DNA from: Chitinophaga niabensis
GTDB taxonomy: Bacteria > Bacteroidota > Bacteroidia > Chitinophagales > Chitinophagaceae
Direction: 5' to 3'
Assembly: GCA_017849435.1 (NCBI GenBank)
Contig: JAFIGY010000020.1
Coordinates: 1 to 64,000 of the forward strand
DNA: 64,000 bases
Shown: piece after piece, positions 17,901 through 24,503 of the stretch
Layout of the letters: each line of letters starts with the position of its first letter
How positions within the stretch are numbered: position 1 is the stretch's first letter
Notes under the pieces: model-generated
The model's input: the letters and a program-made list of their open reading frames with translations, nothing else
Told to the model about the DNA's origin: nothing
The model's database searches: none
Translations under genes and position numbers: made by a program

Positions 17901-19418
17901 AGAACGTAACTGACGACCGTCTTTTTTATAGGGACTGGCGGATGAATAGTTGTTATTCCCCGCGCGAAAATCGCCGGTAGCGGACTTACCGGATATCTTC
18001 ACAGATACCACTTCTTCGTCTTTCACTCTGCCGGTAAATGCAGGATCCGCCAGGTTCTTCTCTCCCATCTGTTTGAAATAAGCAGGTTCTTCATTACCGA
18101 TCAGGTTACGTTCATCCCTGAAATCACCTTTAGCCAGGAAATCATTCTGATTTGTCCATTTTCCTGTTATACCTTCATTATTCTGTTTATAGAAAGTGCC
18201 CCCTCCATGCACGTATCCACCAAAGCCGATATCTCCGCCCAACGTAGAATTGTTGCTCACGTCCCGGGCGGCCGGATCAAAAAAAACACCGCTGCCACCG
18301 CTATATACTCTGAACTGTCCGCTGCCGGCCTGGCCGGAATAGGTAAAGATGTCGGGTGTAACAACAGGAATGGCGAGATTAGGCATTCCTTTAACCACAG
18401 GATTGTCTTTCTCTCTCATAAAATCCATCAATGCACCAGGGTTGGTTTTTCCCCGCGCCGCATATAGCATGCCGTAAGCCGGACGTTTATAGGTAGTAGC
18501 TGCCAGTTGCCGGATGTGTTTGTAGCCGGTAACGCCGCCACCCGCAAAAATCCCCCATGCCATGCCACCTACATCCAGGCTATAGGTGGAATTGGAAGAA
18601 CGGTAATCGTTCACAGCTTTCGGATAAAACGCCGGGGTGTTAAAGGAAAAAGTAGCTCCAAGGTTGTTAGGCACATAGCCACTGCCAAAGGATTGGGAAA
18701 GGGTCAGGTCTTTCAATCCCTGACGGGTATTATATCCCAGACTGATGGAAGTAGAAGCGCGTTCCTTGGTGCCATTGATCATATCCGATCCTGCGAGGGT
18801 CAGCGAGGTTTTGAGATCCACGTCTACACCGTTGGAAGTGCTGGAGAGGGCATTTACTCCCAGATTGCCCGTCATGGTGCCCCCCATGGTAAGCTTTATA
18901 CCGGCATTTGCGCCGAACTCGGCACCAAGGCCGGTGTAGCTGTCGCTAAAAACACCTACGGTAAGGGATCCTCCAATCTTGATCATATCATTACCAAACA
19001 CTTCTGTACGGATTGTTCCACGCCCCCCATAGGTGATCTTGGGTTTGGTATATGCATCCGTCACTACCGTATCGCCGCTGGCATCATCGGGGATACCGCG
19101 CAGGGAGCGGTTCACTGCACCTACATTCAGGTTCCATCCCAGTCCCACCCAGGTAGCCTCATCATCCATACCACTGCCGGATGCATAGTTGAGGTTCACC
19201 GGGTATCCTTCAACATCCAGCAGGGGAATATTGTATTTAAAATCGCCGGTGAACAGGTCTACCATATCGCTGGTGCCTGCTGCGGCAAACTGTTTGCTTT
19301 CCGGCTGCGTGGGGCCGCTGGTAAGGGCGTGCGCGAAAGTGGGGTATAAGGTTTGTACGGTTAACAAACCGAGAAAGAAAACAGCAATTTTTCTTCGGGT
19401 CCTTGCCTTTCTGATCAT
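11979..19418 (-). CDS. SpvB/YD-type giant exported protein with PA14-like and carbohydrate-binding-like modules
   Basis: This is about 2479 aa from the ATG at 19418; a TTG nine bases earlier is less likely. The N-terminal signal peptide is followed by a motif seen at the start of Bacteroidota SpvB/RHS shell proteins (LFTGDFKYNIPL, then WVGLGWNLNVGAV). Its middle is beta-rich. The C-terminal third has at least two PA14-like segments (HYLGFSGTGHTRVYLDG and GIYYIGHAVDNNLKLDVD), Cys-rich linkers (NCPPGYT), and a CBM4/9-like segment (AHSGNYSYQLSG to GVYLDDLRIFP). The last 60 residues look like YD strands (FYEYDDEGTLVRV) but no RHS core or tip follows. Its start overlaps the stop of the preceding lipoprotein gene by four bases. 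It may be the first half of a two-part shell with the RHS giant. Confidence 0.75.
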   Translation of the reverse strand: MIRKARTRRKIAVFFLGLLTVQTLYPTFAHALTSGPTQPESKQFAAAGTSDMVDLFTGDFKYNIPLLDVEGYPVNLNYASGSGMDDEATWVGLGWNLNVGAVNRSLRGIPDDASGDTVVTDAYTKPKITYGGRGTIRTEVFGNDMIKIGGSLTVGVFSDSYTGLGAEFGANAGIKLTMGGTMTGNLGVNALSSTSNGVDVDLKTSLTLAGSDMINGTKERASTSISLGYNTRQGLKDLTLSQSFGSGYVPNNLGATFSFNTPAFYPKAVNDYRSSNSTYSLDVGGMAWGIFAGGGVTGYKHIRQLAATTYKRPAYGMLYAARGKTNPGALMDFMREKDNPVVKGMPNLAIPVVTPDIFTYSGQAGSGQFRVYSGGSGVFFDPAARDVSNNSTLGGDIGFGGYVHGGGTFYKQNNEGITGKWTNQNDFLAKGDFRDERNLIGNEEPAYFKQMGEKNLADPAFTGRVKDEEVVSVKISGKSATGDFRAGNNNYSSASPYKKDGRQLRSAPIAYLTAKEAAAQEKDINNYPFNQFGSFTPQSCNNVLVKKINRCQDYRKPAHISEISIQSEDGQRMVYGLPVYNIKQEEYAFAVNPANANTATNRVSISGSNGSVNHTAGLDDYYNKETQPAYATSHLLTALLSPDYADITGDGITPDDRGTAVKFNYSKVEGAYKWRTPYEASQAMYNRALYADKLDDKGTIVYGEKELWYLHTIESRNMIAYFITDDREDGLGVNGYMGGKNDVIKQKRLREIRLYSRNDLTTPIKTVVFEYDYSLCTGVPNSNAGGKLTLKKVYFKYASSSKGANHPYEFTYRNDKGFDLLATDRWGTYKPGTANAAAGWPALRNDEFPYSIQQDDVAKENAGIWQLKTISLPTGGIINVDYEPDDYAYVQDRRAMQMTQIQGMIKENGSLTDNLKDARGLRVKIPYAKNNGEATSWFTREYLDNSRTMYARLYTNVSDRPQDTDEQYFDFIPAYMQVRKVTIAGSGTANTYADVFFEDKKEGGIAVNPALMAAWQKMRLDYPCYAYPGFRNRVQDDRPASSALKQIITAVSNFRELRENFYARAYRLGFASKVKLEKSFARIVKQDGKKKGGGWRVKMIRMSDNWQAMSGEAGDVSYGQAYEYTTSISATDDRQISSGVAAYEPSVGGDENALHMPVEYTEDVKGGLSNYFYLEKPFGESLYPAPQVGYSKVTVKRLNGANAADPLNKTGWDVTEFYTARDFPVIVKAEAKPDAYNHQSNRSFLFFGANAVHEQVLSQGYAIILNDMHGKLRAERSFNKAGAEISSTVMEYDAEPWDASSFRLRNRVKVIDDQGVIDAQEQVLGREIELFTDMREQETKNFGQTFALGVDIIPGIFSFPLPIPHFPISLNKEYRLFRSASVLKTIHYSGIVKKVIRNIDGSTISAENLVYDKLTGQPVLTSTQNEFNDPVYTLHIPAYWVYKNMGGAYKNINTVLRDLTTSSADGSAPLSYSALLAPGDELVSVDNGERLWVIRDETGGSRLKLIDETGKLKKSYLGTVKICRSGYRNQLGAATATITCLRNPVGLDRRIALFNNEELQRFSVIDAKATLFDERWGMPDCLQQPCPDGYTLGEDGNCVKLPDVNNADGLNTCQIFSPSYNFRGVGFYSSLSAASTNDTVRSIYWGEPAPYDAVIGRMNLAGLKLCTSPSPYGDAWAGVSGCFISEGGPHYLGFSGTGHTRVYLDGVLLKERPESLGDINYTRFHMYPLTIPEGRHTLSVECRVTGSPSDVPAMVAEIYNADLAALRLGNATALNNYRVFSTATLRLNPTAMTYVKNASGTVIAQKYTCSAGTLNYCGTPNCGSVSSFNCPPGYTDVTGLGKCAIFSSGSNDDVFKIVQGDKYPDYGIFGAFFYDASNKLIAKRKDNYWNTCTTQIFSSGFAPSSSQKTALAKSSGSSTDTLSANQPKMKGTSSMMATTTSTTVNYCGRLNDCGIWLGGNRYTTTDGKWWSVQPCFFAPRSGIYYIGHAVDNNLKLDVDNVRVTEFLENSNRSVTQWKVQPIYLNAGHHHLRISALNFADGGYASVGVEIYNNTIDQLLAGNNISTIFSTKDLIGTNANTAIYYNPDVPTWRYTCGAPDVPAFTGCNINPYCNIIAKGNVINPYLYGFLGNWRPSEAKVFQTSREEKNRFDNTTTKGLDIRNSGTYNTFRPFWFLQNGQWQRDVTSAADNSDVLWVTSSYITRYNARGADIENKDALGRYSSSYYGFNQSLPTAVAANAQSREIFYEGFDDYQFNQRCNKTAYCQPDSFAFNPGNTAAGTLSSAYAHSGNYSYQLSGTTTMQTLVHTLEHKPGIYLGNNIAGEYFRQYLPGLFKGGFSPAGGRKYIVSVWVKHPDLKNDDPGFTLTANSNAVTFSRKATVEGWKLMEGEINMVSGPLTLTWQSTSSGVYLDDLRIFPYDAQIRTFAYDDKTMRLMAELDENNYASFYEYDDEGTLVRVKKETERGIVTVKESRSAYRKN

Positions 19419-19912
19419 AAACTGCAACTTAAAGCGTCAACTTTTTGAATATCTTTCATGATATAGGGAAAATCGATCCGGTTGGAAGTGAACAGCCAGT
19501 CTGAAAAAACGAATCTGGCCGATCCTGCATGACTGGCTTTCTGCCGGTCAAATGCCACGAGGTATTCCATCCCGCTGATATTGCCATTGGCAATGCGCTG
19601 GCTGTAAAGCGGCGCAATGGAATCACCTGCCACCACCAATCGGAATAGCGAATCTGTTCCAAAACTGGCTGCGTTATCATGAACTCTCCCGGCCGCTCTG
19701 TTATCGGGGAATATGCGCAGGCGAAACATCAGTTCCGTGGTGTCCTGTATTGCTTTGGGAGGCATATAGCTCAGGATCATCTTTGTGCCGAGCAATTGCT
19801 TCTCCTGCTCTATGGCAGGGTTATGCAGCGCCTGCTGCAGCCGGTCTACTTTACGCTGTGTACAAGCGCAGCAACAAAGCACTAACACGGTATGTATCAG
19901 GGTTCTTTTCAT
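19415..19912 (-). CDS. Small lipoprotein of the RHS operon
   Basis: This 165-aa protein has a lipoprotein-type N-terminus: a short hydrophobic stretch ending in a Cys cluster at 13-17 with Cys17 as the likely lipidated residue. The mature part is mostly beta-rich with no recognised domain. It is coupled on both sides. Its start overlaps the stop of the FnIII-like gene by four bases (19909-19912), and its stop overlaps the start of the 2482-aa giant by four bases (19415-19418). Such tight packing suggests a fixed stoichiometry with its neighbours, perhaps as an outer-membrane anchor or assembly factor (inference). Confidence 0.6.
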   Translation of the reverse strand: MKRTLIHTVLVLCCCACTQRKVDRLQQALHNPAIEQEKQLLGTKMILSYMPPKAIQDTTELMFRLRIFPDNRAAGRVHDNAASFGTDSLFRLVVAGDSIAPLYSQRIANGNISGMEYLVAFDRQKASHAGSARFVFSDWLFTSNRIDFPYIMKDIQKVDALSCSL

Positions 19913-21009
19913 GGTTCAAGGGGTTGTTTGTACAGGAAACGCAATATCCGGCTGTCACCACCCGGCAATTTGACCTGTAATTGATAATAATGTCCGTCTT
20001 TCATTGTGTGATTGTCGCGCAGATCGATCACAATATGATTCATACCGCGCTGTAACCTGATCTTCTTTAACTTCCTGATCTTTTCCGCGGGATCAGTCAC
20101 TGGCAGGATGGTATAGGAAAGATTCATTTCGCTGTAGGGGTTGCGCATGGCGAACATGATCTTTCCTTCGGCAACATAGAAATTCCCTTTTGCCAGGTCT
20201 TCGATATCCCGGAATGCCTCGGGAATGCTGTCTTTCTCCTGATTGCTGCAATTACAGCTAAACTCCCAGATCTCCGATTGCGCCAGCATGGTAGTACCTT
20301 TGTAAGCCGTTACCTGCCAGGCATATTTCTTCCCTTCTTCCAGTTCTCTGTTACCGGCGGGATAAAAAAGCATAGGGGTATTGATATTACGCTGATTGAT
20401 CAACGGAAGGTTCACATTCATACCTTCTACTTTATGCTGCCCGGCCTTCAGTGCTACCATAGCCAGCCGGTACTGCACACCGGGGATATTGGGTAACAGG
20501 GGCTGCCAGAAAAAAGCGGGGCGTTTGTCGCACAGCACATCTCCATCCGCAGGTTTGATAAGCATGAGCGGGGAAAATGGCTGCAGAAAATACTGGAAAC
20601 ACTGCTCCGCCAGCAGAACGCCCCCTGCCTTCCCTTCAAAAAGCTGGAAGCAATAATCGTAGTCTCCTTCAAGGAAGTACCCTGATTGCCGCGTGACCGC
20701 GCCTGTTCTGTTATCACTGAACTGAATGGAAGCCTGGCGCGCCACTCCGCCGGGCAGGGGATTGCCGCCGGGGAGCAGGTCGAATGATTGCGTTTGCACA
20801 GTGGCGACGCGACCGGCCGTTCTTTCCGTAACCGTGATAACCATTCGCACTGTTCTGCGCTGCGTTTCCGCCTGAATGATCCGCACGAGGAAAAGACCAT
20901 CTACCGTGCGCCCCTGTACTTCCGGGATGAAGGAAAAGGAAACCTGCGCCTTCAGCGCCCCGGATGTCAGCAAAATCGTTATAAACATCAGGTATCTCAT
21001 GTACCGCAT
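19909..21009 (-). CDS. Exported FnIII-like protein of the RHS operon
   Basis: This 366-aa protein has a signal peptide (about 1-21, ending ALKAQ). A beta-sandwich of about 110 residues follows, then a FnIII-like segment (about 150-255) with the typical pattern of PADG, a PAFFW strand, and YAWQVTAY near the end of the fold. A Cys pair (CNC) precedes a third beta domain. FnIII-like modules usually mediate protein contacts at the surface. The gene starts four bases after the outer-membrane barrel gene and overlaps the lipoprotein gene by four bases, so it belongs to the same transcript. The function is not known. Confidence 0.6.
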   Translation of the reverse strand: MRYMRYLMFITILLTSGALKAQVSFSFIPEVQGRTVDGLFLVRIIQAETQRRTVRMVITVTERTAGRVATVQTQSFDLLPGGNPLPGGVARQASIQFSDNRTGAVTRQSGYFLEGDYDYCFQLFEGKAGGVLLAEQCFQYFLQPFSPLMLIKPADGDVLCDKRPAFFWQPLLPNIPGVQYRLAMVALKAGQHKVEGMNVNLPLINQRNINTPMLFYPAGNRELEEGKKYAWQVTAYKGTTMLAQSEIWEFSCNCSNQEKDSIPEAFRDIEDLAKGNFYVAEGKIMFAMRNPYSEMNLSYTILPVTDPAEKIRKLKKIRLQRGMNHIVIDLRDNHTMKDGHYYQLQVKLPGGDSRILRFLYKQPLEP

Positions 21010-21013
21010 AGTA

Positions 21014-23413
21014 TCAGTCGATTAAATATTGTAAGGAAAACTCGCTCCGGAATGTCCCGAAAAGGTAGTTCTGCGGGCTGCTGTAAAAATTTTTCCGGCA
21101 GTCCACATACACACTCGCATGCAGACCGGGGATCAGTTCGTATCCGACCGTCTGGCGCAATCCCAGCTGTGTTACGATGCCGGTGTTGTCCAGGAAAGTG
21201 AGACCGCTGGTGCAATGCATTCCTTTCAGCAGCTGGTAGCTCCAGCCCGCATCCATGTTCAGCAGATTGCCGTACAGCGCATTCTGCTTCACGTCGCGGT
21301 TGTAGAACAGGTTCAGGGAAAGGATGTGCTGCCGGATCACGATATTCTCCGCTACGCTCACGTTGGCCAACAGGCTGTTCAGGGGAACACCTTCTGTGGT
21401 GAAGCGCATCTGCTGCAAGCCTGCCACTACCAGGTTGCTGGCAGGCAGGCTCCCGATGTGGCCGCTGTACTGGGAAGTGAGCGAGAGCTGGCGGGTGAGG
21501 AAGCCGGATAGGGATTTACCTGCACCGCTGCCGGCCATGGAAGATTGCATCATCCTCGTATTGAACGTCCAGTTGCGTTTCACGCGGAACTGTACGTCTG
21601 CTGTATACTGGCGGCTTTTCCATTTTGCGTCAAAAGCACTTTGAATATCCCGGAGATCTGCCCGGAATCCGGTGACCATGCGATGGAACTTCCAGCGTCT
21701 CCTTACATCCACACCATATTGCCAGGCGCCTCTTGTTCCGAAAGGCGTACCGGGGTTGTTGTAACCCATACCGGCATAGCTGGCGTATACACGCTGCGAA
21801 AGCCCCCATTCCCGCACCTCTCCGGAATACTGCAATCCCAAAGACACTGTTTGCCAGAAATCGTTAAAGAACGACATGGCCGCGGCTTTCTGCGAAACAG
21901 CATATCCGTTGTTGCCGGCAGTGACGCCTGCATATTGGCTGTTGGATTTGGAGAAATCTCCTTTGATCACGCCGTATTCACCCAGCTCCAGCTGTTGTGA
22001 AACCGTGCCCACAAAGATGTTCCGGGGCAGGAACTGCTGGTTCATCTGGCGCTGATGGTTATCCCGGCTGTTGGCGTTCAACAGGGTCATATGCGTATGA
22101 TCTCCTTCCATCGCCCCTTTTCCCAATCGTATAAACTGCATGGCGTATTTATTAGGTGATGCATTTTCTGTCAGGAAAGCGTCTTTCATGCCGGATCCAT
22201 CTGTACGGGTGCCCAGCCCCATCATCAGCATCTTTCCTTTGTTGAGGAAGCTGGCCGCGCCACCCTGCATGAAAAGTCCAGACACCGAGGCTGCACTTAC
22301 ATCCGTCCCGAAACTTCCCACATTCAATTCTTTCACTCTCAAAAAGAACCGCTGCCATCCGCTCAGCGGGAACAGCTCTTTCGCATTCCGGATACGGCTT
22401 TCATCCGTATTCACCCATTTCGACAATTGCGCTTTCACCTGATCGAACCGCTCCAGCTGCTCCCGCGCAGGAACACCGCTTTCCAGCTCGCGTTTCAGTT
22501 CCATCACTTTCGCAATCGCCGCATCGCCGGCCTGTTGCTTCTGTAGTGCTGTTCTCACCGTACTGTCCACGCCGGTCATCAGCTCCCGCTGGATCTCCTC
22601 CGTATTGAACAAGCGTTTCAACTGGTTCGAATCCAGCTGTACCAGCTGATCTACACTGATATTCCGCGGCAGCACACCGGCAATGGTTTTTCCATACAGG
22701 CTGTCCAGTGACCCGCGGATGCTATTCATGCGCTGATCCACATAAATACGCATCGCAGACTCGAGGTCTATTTCCTTCAGAAAAAATTTCTTCAGATCAT
22801 AGAATGTCTGCAACCTCGAATTGATCTTCTGTAAATAGGCCTCCCGGTTAAAGTTCACTTTAAAAAGGCCGCCGGTCATGTATTCATCCTGCATGCCGCC
22901 GAAAGAAAACAGGTTGTTATAGGAAATATCGAAAGGGATATTGGCCATCGTGATCCTGTCAGCGCCATGGAGCAATACGCGCGACTGGAAAGGGATACCC
23001 GGTACATCCTCCCAGATCACGTTCGCCTGCAAACCTTGCAATTGATGCTTCGGAGGGCCAAACCGTGGAAAGGATTCCGGTTGGATGACCGACTGCAGTT
23101 GCGTACGCAATTGGGAAGATCGTTTGATAAAATATTGTTGCAGCAGGGCGGTATCTCCCGCCGGGTTGAATTGGTCAAGGAGGTTCAGTTGCTGCGCTCC
23201 TGCATGCCGTTTGATGTATGCACGGAAATCTTCGTTCCGGATCGTTCTCACAAGATCCGCTGCCACTGCAGTGTCCAACATGGTTTTGACGCTGGTACGC
23301 AATGGGGCAGGCAGGGGAACGGTATCCGCCGTTATGTTCCCGCCCTTCACGGAAGGGGGGCCGATCAGGCCTGTGCTGCAAAGCACGATCAACAAACCGG
23401 TAATTCTTAACAT
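21014..23413 (-). CDS. Outer-membrane beta-barrel protein, first gene of the RHS operon
   Basis: This 799-aa protein has a signal peptide (about 1-24). A helical, charged region of about 330 residues (about 60-360) contains coiled-coil-like stretches. From about 380 to the end it shows alternating amphipathic strands rich in Gly, Tyr and Phe, ending in SLQYLID. The strand pattern and length fit a large outer-membrane barrel of 16 strands or more. There is no TonB plug, TonB box or STN domain, so it is not a SusC. It heads the nine-gene array and is the only visible candidate for an outer-membrane pore or anchor for the two giants. That role is inferred. A T9SS PorP/SprF-type anchor is the closest known analogy, but the sequence is not recognisably of that family. 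Confidence 0.65.
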   Translation of the reverse strand: MLRITGLLIVLCSTGLIGPPSVKGGNITADTVPLPAPLRTSVKTMLDTAVAADLVRTIRNEDFRAYIKRHAGAQQLNLLDQFNPAGDTALLQQYFIKRSSQLRTQLQSVIQPESFPRFGPPKHQLQGLQANVIWEDVPGIPFQSRVLLHGADRITMANIPFDISYNNLFSFGGMQDEYMTGGLFKVNFNREAYLQKINSRLQTFYDLKKFFLKEIDLESAMRIYVDQRMNSIRGSLDSLYGKTIAGVLPRNISVDQLVQLDSNQLKRLFNTEEIQRELMTGVDSTVRTALQKQQAGDAAIAKVMELKRELESGVPAREQLERFDQVKAQLSKWVNTDESRIRNAKELFPLSGWQRFFLRVKELNVGSFGTDVSAASVSGLFMQGGAASFLNKGKMLMMGLGTRTDGSGMKDAFLTENASPNKYAMQFIRLGKGAMEGDHTHMTLLNANSRDNHQRQMNQQFLPRNIFVGTVSQQLELGEYGVIKGDFSKSNSQYAGVTAGNNGYAVSQKAAAMSFFNDFWQTVSLGLQYSGEVREWGLSQRVYASYAGMGYNNPGTPFGTRGAWQYGVDVRRRWKFHRMVTGFRADLRDIQSAFDAKWKSRQYTADVQFRVKRNWTFNTRMMQSSMAGSGAGKSLSGFLTRQLSLTSQYSGHIGSLPASNLVVAGLQQMRFTTEGVPLNSLLANVSVAENIVIRQHILSLNLFYNRDVKQNALYGNLLNMDAGWSYQLLKGMHCTSGLTFLDNTGIVTQLGLRQTVGYELIPGLHASVYVDCRKNFYSSPQNYLFGTFRSEFSLQYLID

Positions 23414-23445
23414 ATGCTGATAAAAAAGTATGATGGATGAAGGTG

Positions 23446-23477
23446 ATCACCGCCCGGCTTTTATACCAGGCGGTGAT
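23446..23477 (-). terminator. Hairpin between the SGNH gene and the RHS operon
   Basis: An inverted repeat with 12-base arms (23446-23457 and 23466-23477) lies just after the stop of the SGNH-associated ORF. The single imperfect pair becomes a U-G wobble in minus-strand RNA but a C-A mismatch in plus-strand RNA, so the structure favours minus-strand transcripts. There is no T-run immediately after it, so termination may be partial. It separates the SGNH locus from the RHS operon. Confidence 0.5.
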
Positions 23478-23486
23478 ACCAGGTGT

Positions 23487-24497
23487 CTATTCTTCCTGTA
23501 TGATCAGGGCATTGAGGTAGGACATGCTGCCGTACGCACTGGTACCCGGCGGAATGAACAGGTCAACGAATATGCGGCCTGAACTATCCGGCGCAATGTT
23601 TGTGAACATTGTAGACCGGGAAGTATTCATGAATGCATCATGGAATTGTGCTGTACCACCATTGATGGAGTAATAGCCTGATCTCGGTGCAGTTGCCCCT
23701 CCGGAGCTACTGCGGGAAGCCACCATCGTGAGACGGTAACGCTTGGCAGGATTCAGGCCGGAAACTTTCAGGTTGTGATCGCTGGTGTAGACGTTGGCTG
23801 TATACCAGAAACCTTTCAGCACCAGATCAGGCACTACACCGCTGTTATCCCCTGTGACCGTGCCATCTGCGTTCGAACCGTTGGCGCCAAAGAACGGCAC
23901 CCAGGCTGGGTAGCCCACGCCCACGCTGTTCACCATCCACGACGTTGCAGGATCCTGCACCGTGATGAGACTGGCATTCGGGTCCCCGAACATGTTCACC
24001 CAGCCCGGCACCGGCGTTGCTTCCGTTTTGGAGAAGAACACCCGCATGGTGGGCTTGTTATTGTTATTCGGCATAACGGTGATCTTCACATCGCCCTGGA
24101 TATTGGAAGTGGCGGTCGTAAGTTTCAGACGGAAGATGTAGGTACCGTTGGTAAGGCCTGCCACTACGGTATTTGCACCGAATGGATTGCGGATAATACC
24201 TGTGCCCGGACCACTCACTTGCGACCAGGTGTAAGATGTGATCGGGATACCGTTCTCCTGTATATTGGGGATCAGTTCTACGGAATCCTTCGGCAGCGTG
24301 ATCGTGGCATTGCTGATATTCACCGTCGGCGTGGGAGGCAGTGTACCGGTGATACCGATATCTATCAGACTGAGGTAAGTGAAGGTGTTGTTCTTCGGCC
24401 GTATATTGATACTCACAGAATCCAATCCTGATATGTTATGCACGATGCAGTTGTTGTAATCACCCGGCATGCCGGTCAGGTACTTGGTTTCCATCAC
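23487..24497 (-). CDS. C-terminal part of the SGNH multi-domain protein, behind an in-frame TAG
   Basis: This segment is in the same frame as the upstream ORF, separated from it by one TAG codon (24504-24506). It has no signal peptide and its first possible start is a GTG at 24497. Residues about 1-50 complete a carbohydrate-binding-like module begun before the stop. Residues about 60-145 are a PKD/REJ-like domain (TITLPKDSVEL to GTYIFRLKLT). Residues about 155-336 are a second module of the same type, containing GLNPAKRYRLTM. It is most likely the lower half of one gene broken by a nonsense mutation. Reinitiation or readthrough is possible. Confidence 0.65.
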   Translation of the reverse strand: MMETKYLTGMPGDYNNCIVHNISGLDSVSINIRPKNNTFTYLSLIDIGITGTLPPTPTVNISNATITLPKDSVELIPNIQENGIPITSYTWSQVSGPGTGIIRNPFGANTVVAGLTNGTYIFRLKLTTATSNIQGDVKITVMPNNNNKPTMRVFFSKTEATPVPGWVNMFGDPNASLITVQDPATSWMVNSVGVGYPAWVPFFGANGSNADGTVTGDNSGVVPDLVLKGFWYTANVYTSDHNLKVSGLNPAKRYRLTMVASRSSSGGATAPRSGYYSINGGTAQFHDAFMNTSRSTMFTNIAPDSSGRIFVDLFIPPGTSAYGSMSYLNALIIQEE

Positions 24498-24503
24498 CTT
24501 GGC

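Noticed and set aside
18507-19349. 280-codon plus-strand ORF opposite the SpvB-like giant
   Set aside because: It lies opposite the conserved N-terminal region of the giant; Gly/His/Ile-rich composition typical of an antisense frame.
11979-23413. Type IX secretion C-terminal signal on either giant or on the FnIII-like protein
   Set aside because: The C-termini end in YD strands, a tip domain or KQPLEP; none has the usual type A or B sorting domain with a GxY and KxxxK-type end.
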